A stretch of DNA of 64,000 bases from Mesorhizobium sp. B2-4-15 (GTDB lineage: Bacteria > Pseudomonadota > Alphaproteobacteria > Rhizobiales > Rhizobiaceae). Below the pieces are notes generated by a model. It saw nothing but the letters and a program-made list of their open reading frames with translations, had not been told where the DNA came from and made no database searches. The stretch lies in NCBI RefSeq assembly GCF_006658505.1, contig NZ_VFUZ01000024.1:1-64000 (forward strand). Direction: 5' to 3'. Position 1 is the first letter of the stretch. The number at the start of each line of letters is the position of its first letter. A program made the position numbers and the translations under genes. Below are positions 8,848 through 18,103 of this stretch, piece after piece.

Positions 8848-10635
8848 TCAGCTTTCGGTAAGCGATCTCTGGGCGGCGATACAGCGTGCGACCATGGCGC
8901 GGTCGGCCGCAAGAATCTTCGCGATGAGCGCACCGCGCTCCTTGGCGCTGACGAATTCCAGGCGACGCAGGCCGAGTGGGTCGATGCGGTTTCGCAAGAT
9001 GGCAAGCGCCTCCCCGGAAGGCAGCGGAACCTCCCGGCAATCGGCGCCGAATGTCACCGCGAAACCGGTGGCGTCGCGGATCTGCTGGTACGTAACGCCG
9101 GGCATGATCTCGACGACGGTCAATTCCCTGGATATCTGATCGAGCCGGAAGACGCAGAGATCGGTGAAGACCAGCGCCTTGCCGGTGCGATAGCCCATCG
9201 GCTCGCGCTCGGCCGGCGTCAGCAGCCCACGGGCGGAGCTCGCGATCTCCACCTTATCCACCAGTGACTGGACCGAATGGCGTGGGAGATAGAGCAAATA
9301 GTCGCGATGCATGTTGGCGACGTCGGCCATGCCGCCCTGCCCCGGCAGCCGGATCGGGCCACCGCCCGGTTTGCGCAGTTCGATGGTGTTGACGCGGCCG
9401 CGCCGGTCGACCTGGGCGGCGCCGACGATCTCATGGGTCACCGCACCCGCCTGATAGTAGGTCGAATAGGTGTCGTCGCCACCGGCATGCGCTACCGCCG
9501 TCTCGCAATCCAGGCTCTCGATCAGCGACAGGATCATCGGGCTCGGCGCGATGTCGAGGTGGCCGCAGCTCATTGTCGCGATGATCATGTCGGGCGCGTG
9601 GGTAGCCTTGGCCAGCCGGTAGGCGACGTTGGCCAGCGGCGACACCGCGCCGGCGCTGGCAAAACTCTCATTGTCGAGCTCGGCCGCGATACGGGCGGCA
9701 ATGATCTCGTCGATGGACGCTTTCATTTCGCCGTGCACCGGCGTGGGCATCGCGACGACCGTTTCCGCACGAACCTTTGCAGCGTCTTGAAGCGGCGCCG
9801 GAACACCTTTGGAAGGCAGGCGCAGATTGTCCTCCAGTGGTGTTTCCCGGGCCGCGAATGCCTCCGCCAATCGCTGATAGTCCGTGACATAGAATGGCAG
9901 GCACGAGGCCGGATAAGCGCCGCCGGGCGCCAGCGCTATGGCCGAAACCTGGTTGCGGGTGAGGATGCTCTGGCGCTCGTCATGCCGAAGCGTCCCGACC
10001 GGCACGATCTCCTCGACCGTGACCAGCACCTGTCGCGCGGCTCCCGCCATGGCGAAGTCCAAGGCGCGCGGCCCGATGATCTGCACATTGCCGCTTTCAT
10101 CCGCGCGCTGGGCGTGGACGACGAAACTATCGAGCCGCAATGGTGGGATGAACCCGGTGGCGGCTCCGGAAATCGGATCGGACGCAGCATGCGCACCTGG
10201 CACCCGCGCCAGCATGTCTGATCCCCGCGGAAGCTGGAACGGCATGGATGGCAGGTTTTGCTGGGCGGCGCGCAGCGCCTGGATCATCGCGAGCGCCGTC
10301 CAATCGCGAACCGGAATGGCACCGCTCTCAGCGGCGGCACGGAACCGGGGCGGCAGGCCGAAAATGTCGAGGCTGGAAAAGCAAAGGTCGATTTCCGCCA
10401 CAGCATCTGCTTCGAGCATCAGTTCGAGCGGCAATCCACCTGCCCAGCATACGTAGTGCAAGTCCTTGGCGCCCGATTGGGCTATCGCACGCAGCAAGGC
10501 GATCGGCAGCCGGGCGAAATGGTGGCCGCCGACGCCGAGCGAGCCGCCTTGGCCGACCATCGCGGCCAGTCCGGCGACATCAGTGAAACGCGGCCGGTTC
10601 GGCTTGACCAGGGACATTGCGGCACGGTTCGTCAC
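8848..10635 (-). CDS. Fused two-domain class I CoA-transferase (GctA/GctB- or IpdA/IpdB-like)
   Basis: The 595-residue protein is a natural fusion of alpha and beta CoA-transferase domains. The alpha half (about 1-300) contains GQGGSLGVGGHHFARLP and VVHAQRADESGNVQ. The beta half (about 320-595) contains AARIAAELDNESFA and TDLCVFRL. Class I transferases carry a catalytic Glu in a beta-domain S-E-x-G-like motif; here the corresponding stretch reads ATMSCGHLDIAP without that Glu. IpdAB-type homologues also lack it and act as ring-opening hydrolases, so hydrolysis of a cyclic or beta-keto acyl-CoA is as plausible as CoA transfer. The ATG overlaps the epimerase stop by four bases. Confidence 0.75.
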   Translation of the reverse strand: MTNRAAMSLVKPNRPRFTDVAGLAAMVGQGGSLGVGGHHFARLPIALLRAIAQSGAKDLHYVCWAGGLPLELMLEADAVAEIDLCFSSLDIFGLPPRFRAAAESGAIPVRDWTALAMIQALRAAQQNLPSMPFQLPRGSDMLARVPGAHAASDPISGAATGFIPPLRLDSFVVHAQRADESGNVQIIGPRALDFAMAGAARQVLVTVEEIVPVGTLRHDERQSILTRNQVSAIALAPGGAYPASCLPFYVTDYQRLAEAFAARETPLEDNLRLPSKGVPAPLQDAAKVRAETVVAMPTPVHGEMKASIDEIIAARIAAELDNESFASAGAVSPLANVAYRLAKATHAPDMIIATMSCGHLDIAPSPMILSLIESLDCETAVAHAGGDDTYSTYYQAGAVTHEIVGAAQVDRRGRVNTIELRKPGGGPIRLPGQGGMADVANMHRDYLLYLPRHSVQSLVDKVEIASSARGLLTPAEREPMGYRTGKALVFTDLCVFRLDQISRELTVVEIMPGVTYQQIRDATGFAVTFGADCREVPLPSGEALAILRNRIDPLGLRRLEFVSAKERGALIAKILAADRAMVARCIAAQRSLTES

Positions 10636-11648
10636 AGCGCGGATGCCTCGATGCGATAACGGGTCACGAACGGTTGTTCTGGCGAGAAGTCCAGCGCCGT
10701 CGCGATACCGGATTGGGCGATGGGATTGTCGGCCTTAGCGGTTGCCGGGCCGAGCCCGAAGGGCGAGCTGACCGGCTCGATGCCGATGGCGACATGGCGC
10801 CCATTCCAGGGAGCCGCCTTGCGGCCGCGATTGGAGTACCAGAGCAGGAGGCTTGGGAAATGCTCCTTCTGCCACCCAAGCGTCACCCGGTACCCGTCCT
10901 CATGGTTGGCGAGCGTCGCCATGCCGTCGACGCCTTCGATCTGCAGCAGTTCCTCGGTGTCCGCGGCCAATGGCAGGCGCGAGGCGTCAGCCATTCCGCC
11001 GCCTCGGGCGGGCACGCTGCTCAAGTCGGCGAACGTCGAGTTCCGGGCAAACAGCTCAGCACCCGGTTCGACATCGTGAGGATAGGTACGGCCCTGCTCG
11101 AAGTGGCCGAGTTCTAGCGTGGCCGCGCCCGTCTCGAAAGGCAGCCGGAACACCGGATGCAGGCCGATCGGCAAGCGGCAGGCGCGGCGGACGACGACCT
11201 TGAATTCAATGTCGATGGCTGGCGCTGATTGATCAGGTGTTATCGTCCGTTCAACCCGCTCGACAGGGCTGCCCCGGGGATAGTCCAGTATCAGCGACAG
11301 CGACCCGCTCCGGTTGTGGTGCCAGCTCCAGTCATGGTTGGAGCTGTGGCCATGGACCTCTTCATCCTGTTCCGGCGGCCCCATGACGCGTGCCCAATTC
11401 CCGGGCCATTCGTCGGCAGGCACCGAATAGCCGAAGGGCACGCAAGGCCATTCACCGCGCAGTTTACGCAGGATACCAGGCAGCGCTCCCGCCTCCGGTT
11501 CGTTCGACCACGGTGCAACGTGCATTGGCGAGACCTGCCGGCCATCGGGCAGCAGGAACGTGACCGGCGCCAGCATCGCGCCGAGCCGCTGGACGGTCAG
11601 CGCGCCATGCGCCCAGCCCAGTCCGCGATACTCGTCGTTGCCCTTCAC
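10632..11648 (-). CDS. Aldose 1-epimerase-like (galactose mutarotase superfamily) protein
   Basis: The 338-residue product has the mutarotase-like beta-sandwich pattern. It contains SNHDWSWHHNRSGSLSLIL, GLHPVFRLPFE with a conserved His-Pro, and GRHVAIGIEPVSSPFG near the C-terminus, where the family usually places a catalytic Glu. Enzymes of this fold interconvert sugar anomers or bind sugar rings. It overlaps its neighbours by four bases on both sides (ATGA junctions), so it is co-translated with the enoyl-CoA hydratase and the fused CoA-transferase. Its presence argues that the operon substrate is a cyclic sugar or sugar derivative. The fold is fairly sure; catalysis is inferred. Confidence 0.7.
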   Translation of the reverse strand: MKGNDEYRGLGWAHGALTVQRLGAMLAPVTFLLPDGRQVSPMHVAPWSNEPEAGALPGILRKLRGEWPCVPFGYSVPADEWPGNWARVMGPPEQDEEVHGHSSNHDWSWHHNRSGSLSLILDYPRGSPVERVERTITPDQSAPAIDIEFKVVVRRACRLPIGLHPVFRLPFETGAATLELGHFEQGRTYPHDVEPGAELFARNSTFADLSSVPARGGGMADASRLPLAADTEELLQIEGVDGMATLANHEDGYRVTLGWQKEHFPSLLLWYSNRGRKAAPWNGRHVAIGIEPVSSPFGLGPATAKADNPIAQSGIATALDFSPEQPFVTRYRIEASAL

Positions 11649-12427
11649 GGCCCGGCCTTCTTCACAGCACTCCTGTCGGCGAATTCCCTGACGCGTTGCT
11701 GGCCGATCTCGCCGCGATAAAGATCGCCCAGTATGTCGCGCTCCATGGCGAGGCCGTCGGCCAGATCACCCGACATGGCATGCGCGGTCAGCGCCTTCAG
11801 CCCTTCGATGGCGGCGGCGGGCTCGGCGGCGATCATCCCCGCCAGTTCCAGCGCACGCGGCATCAGCCGGTCGACATCGACGATCTCATTGACCAGCCCG
11901 GCATGGACGAATTCCGAGGCCGGCACGATGGCTCCGGTCATCAGGAGAAGATTGGCGCGGTTGCGGCCGAGCTTGGCGACGGTGCGCTGCGTGCCGCCGC
12001 CGCCCGGGATCAGCCCGAGCTTGATTTCCGGCAGGCCGAGTTTGGCGAACTGGTTGGCGATGACGATATCGCAGCACAGCACCAGCTCCATGCCGCCGCC
12101 CAGAGCGAAACCATTGACCGCGGCGATCACCGGTCTGCGGTTGTTCTCGATTGCCGCATACATGCGCGTGCCGGCAGCCTGGAACGTGTCGAATTCGGGG
12201 CCGGTTTGCGCGGCATATTCCTTGATGTCGGCACCGGCCATGAAGCCGCGCCCCTCGCCGGTCACCACGATCGCGCCGATGCCCTCCTCGGCCGACAGAG
12301 CCTCGAAGGCCTCGGTGATCTCGCCTTGCATCAGCCGGTTCATGGCGTTGAGCTGGTCGGCGCGGCGGAAGGTGACGATCGCGACGCGGCCGGCGGTTTC
12401 GACGGTGAGTGTCTGGTAGGCGCGCAT
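11645..12427 (-). CDS. Enoyl-CoA hydratase/isomerase family protein
   Basis: The 260-residue crotonase-fold enzyme has the CoA oxyanion-hole segments FMAGADIKEYA and NGFALGGGMELVLCCDI. Both catalytic glutamates of true hydratases are visible: Glu114 (GGGMEL) and Glu134 (GLPEIKLG), 20 residues apart as in rat crotonase. It should add or remove water across the double bond of an acyl-CoA. It starts two bases after the CaiB-like gene stop and overlaps the epimerase gene by four bases. A hydratase inside a sugar-import operon suggests that the substrate is activated as a CoA thioester. Confidence 0.9.
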   Translation of the reverse strand: MRAYQTLTVETAGRVAIVTFRRADQLNAMNRLMQGEITEAFEALSAEEGIGAIVVTGEGRGFMAGADIKEYAAQTGPEFDTFQAAGTRMYAAIENNRRPVIAAVNGFALGGGMELVLCCDIVIANQFAKLGLPEIKLGLIPGGGGTQRTVAKLGRNRANLLLMTGAIVPASEFVHAGLVNEIVDVDRLMPRALELAGMIAAEPAAAIEGLKALTAHAMSGDLADGLAMERDILGDLYRGEIGQQRVREFADRSAVKKAGP

Positions 12428-12429
12428 CG

Positions 12430-13635
12430 TCAGGCCGCATCCACGGTCATGTCGCCGGACGCTTCCAGCGCCGCGATCTCATCCTTCGACAGGCCGAACT
12501 CGGCCAGGATCTCGCGGCCGTGCTGGCCGACCAGTGGGGCCGGCCGCTCGATGGTCGCCGGCGTCTCGCTCATCTTGACCGCGGGCGCCACGACCCGCAC
12601 CTTGCCCCCACGAGGGTGATCGTAGCTGGTGATCATACCCATATGCGTGACCTGCGGGTCCTCGGCCGCGCGGCGGATATCCTTCACCTCCGCGCACCAG
12701 ATGTCGGCCGCCAGAAGCCGCGCCAGCAAATCCTGCGTGCCGAATTTCTTCGTCTCGGCGTTGACCTTCTCGAACACCTCGTCGCGCTTGTCGAACAAGG
12801 TCTTCAGGTCGTCATAGAGGGCGAGCTGCGGTGCCTCCAGCACTTCGTACAACGTCTTGAACGGGCTCATGGCGATTGACACGTAGCTGCCGTCCCTCGT
12901 CTCGTAGATGCCGAACGGCGCCTGCATGCCGGGATGGCCGATGCCGGAGTTCGGGCGCACGAAATCCTCGCCGAGGTTGAGCACGGCGACATATTCCTGG
13001 TTGAGATGCGCCAGAAGGCCGGCCAGCAGGTTGACCTCGATCTTCTGGCCCTTGCCGGTCTTCTCACGATAATAAAGCGCCGACAGGATGCCATAGACCA
13101 TGTTCATGGCTCCGATCTGGTCGGCGAGGCCCGCGCCGGCGGGAACCGGAGCCTGGTCACCACGGCCAGTGTTGGCGATCAGCCCGGCGAGCCCCTGGAT
13201 CAGCATGTCCTGGCCGGGGCGTTCGACATAGGGGCCTTCCTCGCCATAGCCCGAACCCGAGCAGTAGATGATGCGCGGATTGACGGCCTTGAAGTCCTCA
13301 TAGCCATAGCCGAGCTTGGCCAGCACGCCGGGGCGGAAATTCTGCACCACCACGTCGGCGCTCTTGGCCATCTCCATGACGATGGCATGGACCTTGCGGC
13401 TCTTCAGGTTCAGCGCGATCGAGCGCTTGTTGCGGTTCCAGGCGAGGAAGTTCGGGCTTTCCGAGCCGCCCACCCATTTGGCGAAGAAGGTCATGCCGCG
13501 GAACATATCGCCGGCGCCGGCGCGCTCGACCTTGATGACATCGGCGCCCATGTCGCCGAGCAGCTGCGTGGCGAACGGCCCCTGCAGCAGATGGCTGAAG
13601 TCGAGGATGCGGACGCCTTCGAGGGCCTTGTTCAT
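12430..13635 (-). CDS. CaiB/BaiF family (class III) CoA-transferase
   Basis: The protein is 401 residues, normal for the family, beginning ALEGVRILDFSHLLQGPFAT. It holds NRNKRSIALNLKS and the catalytic aspartate in PGQDMLIQGLAG (Asp143). Class III transferases move CoA between a donor thioester and a carboxylic acid, as for formyl-CoA, carnitine or mesaconate. With the adjacent hydratase and dehydrogenase it probably activates an acid made from the imported compound. It lies 21 bases after the dehydrogenase stop in the minus-strand operon. The family is sure; the acid is not predictable. Confidence 0.9.
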   Translation of the reverse strand: MNKALEGVRILDFSHLLQGPFATQLLGDMGADVIKVERAGAGDMFRGMTFFAKWVGGSESPNFLAWNRNKRSIALNLKSRKVHAIVMEMAKSADVVVQNFRPGVLAKLGYGYEDFKAVNPRIIYCSGSGYGEEGPYVERPGQDMLIQGLAGLIANTGRGDQAPVPAGAGLADQIGAMNMVYGILSALYYREKTGKGQKIEVNLLAGLLAHLNQEYVAVLNLGEDFVRPNSGIGHPGMQAPFGIYETRDGSYVSIAMSPFKTLYEVLEAPQLALYDDLKTLFDKRDEVFEKVNAETKKFGTQDLLARLLAADIWCAEVKDIRRAAEDPQVTHMGMITSYDHPRGGKVRVVAPAVKMSETPATIERPAPLVGQHGREILAEFGLSKDEIAALEASGDMTVDAA

Positions 13636-13656
13636 TTCATGTCTCGTTTCAAAGTT

Positions 13657-14442
13657 TCAAAGCAGTTCGGGAACGTAGCGCGGCGCGGCGGTCAGTCCGC
13701 CGTCGACGCGCAGATCAGTACCGGTCGTGAAGCCCGCCGCGTCGGAGGCGAGATAGACGGCCGCCTCTGCCACTTCGGAGGGCTCGCCGATACGGCCGAG
13801 CGGATGCATTTTTACCCAGGCCTTGGCGAGGTTGCCGCCGATTTCCTTGATCAGTCTGTCGTTCATCGGCGTGTTGATGGTGCCGGGCGAGATCGAATTG
13901 ACGCGGATGTTCATCGGCCCGAATTCGACCGCCATCTGGCGCGTCATTGCCATCACCGCGCCCTTGGCGCCGGCATAGGCGGTCCAGCCGTCGAGGCCGA
14001 TATGGCCTTGTGCGGAAGCCATGTTGATGATCGAGCCGGACTTCTGCGCGATCATGTGCGGCAGTGCATATTTGCAGCCGCGAAACACGCTGGTCAGGTT
14101 GACCGACATCAGCCGATGCCACTGCTCGTCGGTCATTTCGTGCACGGGCATGCCGCCGATGGCGATGGCGGCATTGTTGACCAGGATGTCGAGACGCCCG
14201 GTCTTCTTCACGGCACTGTCGATGAGGCCCGCGATATCGGCCTCCCGCGAGACATCGCAATGCACATAGTCGGCCCGATGCCCGGCTGCTCGCAATACCG
14301 CCGCAAAATCCTCGCCCGCGCTATCGGCGATGTCGCCCAGGAAGACGTGCGCCCCTTCCCGCGCCATGGCCTCGGCAATCGCATGGCCGATGCCGTCCGC
14401 GGCGCCGGTGATGACAGCGGTTTTTCCGTCGAGACGAGCCAT
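13657..14442 (-). CDS. Short-chain dehydrogenase/reductase
   Basis: The 261-residue classical SDR has the cofactor motif TGAADGIG, NNAAI, catalytic Ser in NMASAQGH and YAGAK (Tyr-x3-Lys). The C-terminal segment GTDLRVDGGLT is typical. It would oxidise a hydroxyl of the imported compound or reduce the matching ketone with NAD(P). The ATG at 14442 follows the permease stop by one base and has a GGAGG site; an in-frame ATG at 14496 would reach back into the permease gene and is less likely. Its place between transporter and CoA-transferase genes makes it a probable first intracellular step. Confidence 0.9.
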   Translation of the reverse strand: MARLDGKTAVITGAADGIGHAIAEAMAREGAHVFLGDIADSAGEDFAAVLRAAGHRADYVHCDVSREADIAGLIDSAVKKTGRLDILVNNAAIAIGGMPVHEMTDEQWHRLMSVNLTSVFRGCKYALPHMIAQKSGSIINMASAQGHIGLDGWTAYAGAKGAVMAMTRQMAVEFGPMNIRVNSISPGTINTPMNDRLIKEIGGNLAKAWVKMHPLGRIGEPSEVAEAAVYLASDAAGFTTGTDLRVDGGLTAAPRYVPELL

Positions 14443-14443
14443 A

Positions 14444-15439
14444 TCAGCCTCCGTTCGCGCGCCGGCGTTTCGCCTCGTCGAAGGCGACGGCCGCAATGAT
14501 GATCATGCCGGTGATGACCAGCTGCCATTCGGTGGGCAGGCCGAGCCCGCGCAGACCATTGGACAGGAACTGCAGGATGAGCACACCGAGCGCCATGCCG
14601 GTCAGGCTGCCGATGCCACCGGCAAGGCTGACCCCGCCAAGCACCGTGGCGGCCACGACCTGGAATTCGAAATTCAACCCCGCCGTATGCTGCGCCGAGC
14701 CGACCCGCGCGGCCAGGATGATGCCGGCGACCGTCGCCAGCAGCGCGCTGATGATGAAACAGACGAATTTGACGCGCCGCACATCGTAACCCGCCAGACG
14801 CGCCACTTCCTGATTGCCGCCAACGGCGTAGATCTGTCGCCCGAACGGCCGGTGCCGCATCATGTAGCCGAAGGCAACAAGCAGGATTATGGCAATGACC
14901 GCCGAATACGGCATGATGTTGAACAGCCGGCCATCCGACAGCGCGATGAAACTGTCGAGGCTGGCATCGTCCGGGATCGCGCGTTGGCCGGTGTAAAGAT
15001 AGACGCCGCCGCGCATGATGAACATCGTGCCGAGGGTCACGATCAGCGAGTTGATGCCGGCATAAGCGGTGAGATAGCCGTTCACCGCGCCGATGATCAG
15101 CCCAAACAGCAGCGCACCACCGACACCGAGGAGAAGCGAGTTGGTGTCGTTCATGATGATGATCAGCGGCAGGGCGATGGTTGCCAGCAGCGATCCTATG
15201 GAGATGTCCACTTCGCCGGAGATGAAGACGACCGCGCAGCCGATGCCAGCGATGAGCGGCAGCGAGGCCTGGCCAAGCACATTGGTCAGGTTGCGCACGG
15301 AAAAGAAATTCTCGACGGTGACGGAGAAGAACGCCAGCACCAGGATGAGGCAGACAAGCAGAGCCAGCTCCTGCCGGGCAAAGAGCCGCGCCAGCGTGGA
15401 TGGCTGGGTTTTTGCGGAAGCCGTGCTAGCAAGGCTCAT
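14444..15439 (-). CDS. RbsC-like sugar ABC transporter permease
   Basis: The 331-residue polytopic protein has about ten hydrophobic segments and the BPD_transp_2 hallmarks: ISGEVDISIGSLLA, GAVNGYLTAYAGINSLIVTL, PFGRQIYAVGGNQEVARLAG and GGVSLAGGIGS. It forms the membrane channel for sugar uptake with the ATPase encoded just upstream. It is one of two permease genes in this operon, so the channel may be a heterodimer. The spacing to the ATPase stop is 48 bases. Confidence 0.92.
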   Translation of the reverse strand: MSLASTASAKTQPSTLARLFARQELALLVCLILVLAFFSVTVENFFSVRNLTNVLGQASLPLIAGIGCAVVFISGEVDISIGSLLATIALPLIIIMNDTNSLLLGVGGALLFGLIIGAVNGYLTAYAGINSLIVTLGTMFIMRGGVYLYTGQRAIPDDASLDSFIALSDGRLFNIMPYSAVIAIILLVAFGYMMRHRPFGRQIYAVGGNQEVARLAGYDVRRVKFVCFIISALLATVAGIILAARVGSAQHTAGLNFEFQVVAATVLGGVSLAGGIGSLTGMALGVLILQFLSNGLRGLGLPTEWQLVITGMIIIAAVAFDEAKRRRANGG

Positions 15440-15487
15440 CGCTTGCTCCCTTCGAAAAGGCTGGGCCGATCGCGAAGCGTCATTGTC

Positions 15488-17020
15488 TCACCCGATCGCC
15501 GCATTGAGGATGTTCTCTTGCGTCGCTTCATCGCGCGACATGATCGCGGTCAGCCGGCCTTCGCACATCACCGCGATGCGGTCGGACAGACCAAGCAGCT
15601 CCGGCATCTCGGACGTCATCATGACCACCGCCAGGCCTTCGCCGGCGAGCCGGTCGATCAGCGCGAAGATTTCCGATTTGGCGCCGACATCGATGCCGCG
15701 CGTCGGCTCGTCGACGACGATGACCTTGAGGCCGCGCATCAGCCAGCGCGAGATCAGCACTTTCTGCTGGTTGCCGCCCGACAGGTTCTTCACCTGCTGG
15801 AACAGGCTCGGCGTCTTGATGCGGAAGCGGTCGACATAGTCCTGCACCGCGCGGTGCTCCTTCGCTTTGTCGACGAAGCCCAGTCGGGCGAAGGCACCAA
15901 GCGAGGCCAGGCTGGCATTCTGGTAGACAGGTAGCTCGCCCATCAGTCCCTCGCTCTTGCGGTCTTCGGTGAGCAGGCCGATGCCGAGCCGGACGCCGGT
16001 GCGCGTGTCATGCGGCGCGAGCCGGCTGCCGTCGACGGTGATCTTTCCCGAAATGATCGGATCATAGCCGACGATCGCCTTGGCGAGTTCGGTGCGGCCC
16101 GCCCCCATCAATCCGAAGAAGCCAAGCACCTCGCCGGCGCGTGCCTCGAACGACACATCGTCGAGCTTCTTCGCCGTGCTGAGCTTCTCCACCGACAGGG
16201 CAACCTTGCTGCCTGCCGCGCCGCGCTGGCGGGGAAACAGATTGTCGATGCGCCGGCCGATCATGTCCTGGATCAGCGTGTCGCTGGTGTGTTCGCCGAT
16301 CGGCTTGGTCGAGATGTGACGCCCGTCGCGCAGCACCGTCACCGTGTCGGCGATCTCGAAGACCTCGTCGAGCTTGTGGCTGACATAGACCACAGCGATG
16401 CCGAGGCTGGCCAGCCGTTGGATGACGGTGAACAGCAGCGAGACCTCGTTCGGCGTCAGCGAGGACGTCGGCTCGTCCATCACCACCACGCGGGCTTCAT
16501 GGGCGAGCGCGCGTGCTATCTCGACCATCTGCTGCTGGCTGACAGGCAGCGATCCGGTGCGCGCCGCCGGATCGACGTTGAAGCCGATGCGATTGAACAG
16601 GGCGGCTGAATCGGCGCGGATCTTCTTCCAGTCGATCGAGCCGGCCCTGCCGGTCGGATAGCCTTCGAGGAAGATATTCTCGGCGACGGTGAATTCGGAA
16701 ATCAGCGCGATCTCCTGGAAGACGACCTTGATGCCTTCCTTCAAGCTGTCGCGCGGCGACTTGATGTCGACCTCGCGCCCGCGCAGCCGAATGGTGCCGG
16801 CATCCTTGCCATAGACGCCGGCCATGATCTTGATCAGCGTCGACTTGCCGGCGCCGTTCTCGCCCATCAGGGCATGGATCTTGCCGGGCTCAAGGGTGAA
16901 GTCGACATTGTCCAGCGCCACCACGCCCGGGAAGCGCTTGTCGATGCCGCGCAGCTCCAGCGCCGGCACATCTTTGTCGATGACCACGCCTTCGCCGGGG
17001 TGAAGAAAATCAACGGACAT
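15488..17020 (-). CDS. RbsA/MglA-like sugar ABC transporter ATPase (two fused ABC domains)
   Basis: The 510-residue protein has two nucleotide-binding halves. The first has Walker A GENGAGKST (about 53-61), a degenerate signature VSQQQMVEIARAL and VVMDEPTSSLT. The second has the degenerate GLMGAGRTEL loop usual for this family, a full LSGGNQQKV signature and VIVVDEPTRGIDVG. It powers import of a monosaccharide-like solute. Its start overlaps the end of the upstream permease gene by 11 bases. The substrate of such ATPases cannot be read from sequence. Confidence 0.93.
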   Translation of the reverse strand: MSVDFLHPGEGVVIDKDVPALELRGIDKRFPGVVALDNVDFTLEPGKIHALMGENGAGKSTLIKIMAGVYGKDAGTIRLRGREVDIKSPRDSLKEGIKVVFQEIALISEFTVAENIFLEGYPTGRAGSIDWKKIRADSAALFNRIGFNVDPAARTGSLPVSQQQMVEIARALAHEARVVVMDEPTSSLTPNEVSLLFTVIQRLASLGIAVVYVSHKLDEVFEIADTVTVLRDGRHISTKPIGEHTSDTLIQDMIGRRIDNLFPRQRGAAGSKVALSVEKLSTAKKLDDVSFEARAGEVLGFFGLMGAGRTELAKAIVGYDPIISGKITVDGSRLAPHDTRTGVRLGIGLLTEDRKSEGLMGELPVYQNASLASLGAFARLGFVDKAKEHRAVQDYVDRFRIKTPSLFQQVKNLSGGNQQKVLISRWLMRGLKVIVVDEPTRGIDVGAKSEIFALIDRLAGEGLAVVMMTSEMPELLGLSDRIAVMCEGRLTAIMSRDEATQENILNAAIG

Positions 17021-17993
17021 TGGCTCTGTTCCGGATGATATCGAGATAGGTGGCCAGGATGATGACGACGCCCGGCACCACCATCTGCAGGTCCTGGTTC
17101 CAGCCGAGGATGATGATGCCGTTGTCGATCACCTTCAGCACCAGCACGCCGAGCAAGGTGCCGAACAGCGAACCGCGGCCGCCGAGCAGGCTCGTGCCGC
17201 CGAGGATGACGGCGGCGATGACCGTCAGTTCGAAGCCACGGCCGGCGGTCGGCTGGCCGGCATTCATCAGCGACGACAGGATCATGCCGGCGACGCCAAC
17301 GCACAGGCCGGTGACGACGAAGGCAAACAGCTTGAGGCGTTCGGAACGCAGGCCGGACAGGCGCACTGCCTTTTCATTGGCGCCGACCGCGTAGAGGTAG
17401 CGGCCGAGCGTGGTGAAACGCAGTGTCACATAGGCGACCACGAAGATCAGCGCCGCCAGGATGACGGGAACCGGCACCGCGCCGACATAGCCGGCGCCGA
17501 GATCGGTGAAGCTGGCCAACTGGTTGTGGTTCTGCACCGCCTCGCGGGTGAAGAGATAGACGCCGCCCTGCAGCATCATCATGGTGCCGATGGTGGCGAT
17601 CAACGAATTTACCCGCAATCGGGTGACGACCAGCCCGTTGAACAGGCCGACCCCGCCGGCAAAGGCAAGGGCCGCCAGCATGCCCAGCGTGAGGCTGTGG
17701 GTGGAATTGAGCACCGCCATGCCGATGCAGCCGACGAAGGCGAGCGACGCGCCGACCGACAGGTCGACCTCGGCGGTGATGATCAGCATGGTCATGCCCG
17801 AGGCGACGATCAGCACCAGCGCGCATTGGCGCAGGATGGCGATGATGTTGGCCTCCGAATAGAACTGTGGCGCGGCGATCGAGATAGCGATGCACAGCGC
17901 TGCCAGGATGACACCCAGCACAAGCTGGCTGCTGCCCAGAAGCTGGCCGCCGATAAAGCGCTTCGGCGCGGTGGCGTGAGTAAGCTCGCTCAT
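17010..17993 (-). CDS. RbsC-like sugar ABC transporter permease (second)
   Basis: The 327-residue permease is paralogous to the one at 14444-15439. It has TAEVDLSVGASLAFVGCIG, GLFNGLVVTRLRVNSLIATIG, TTLGRYLYAVGANEKAVRLSG and GGTSLLGGRGS. It belongs to the same transporter as the neighbouring ATPase, whose start it overlaps. It follows the binding-protein gene by 110 bases, a gap that holds a strong hairpin. Confidence 0.92.
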   Translation of the reverse strand: MSELTHATAPKRFIGGQLLGSSQLVLGVILAALCIAISIAAPQFYSEANIIAILRQCALVLIVASGMTMLIITAEVDLSVGASLAFVGCIGMAVLNSTHSLTLGMLAALAFAGGVGLFNGLVVTRLRVNSLIATIGTMMMLQGGVYLFTREAVQNHNQLASFTDLGAGYVGAVPVPVILAALIFVVAYVTLRFTTLGRYLYAVGANEKAVRLSGLRSERLKLFAFVVTGLCVGVAGMILSSLMNAGQPTAGRGFELTVIAAVILGGTSLLGGRGSLFGTLLGVLVLKVIDNGIIILGWNQDLQMVVPGVVIILATYLDIIRNRANVR

Positions 17994-18063
17994 TTCAGTC
18001 CATTCCGGGCCGATTGTCCCAGGCGTCGCGCCTGTCCTTGGCCGTCAACAGCTCTTGACCATG

Positions 18064-18090
18064 TGCCCTTCCCGCGGCGCGGGAAGGGCA
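18064..18090 (-). other. Strong intergenic hairpin between binding-protein and permease genes
   Basis: TGCCCTTCCCGC, a three-base loop and GCGGGAAGGGCA form a perfect 12-bp stem 14 bases after the binding-protein stop. There is no T-run on the minus strand, so it is unlikely to be a simple terminator. As in other binding-protein operons, such a hairpin could protect the upstream message and give more binding protein than permease. Confidence 0.6.
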
Positions 18091-18103
18091 ATGTCGGCCG
18101 GCC

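Noticed and set aside
12934-14499. 521-residue plus-strand open frame
   Set aside because: It lies opposite the CaiB-type transferase and dehydrogenase genes; long antisense frames are expected at this GC content.
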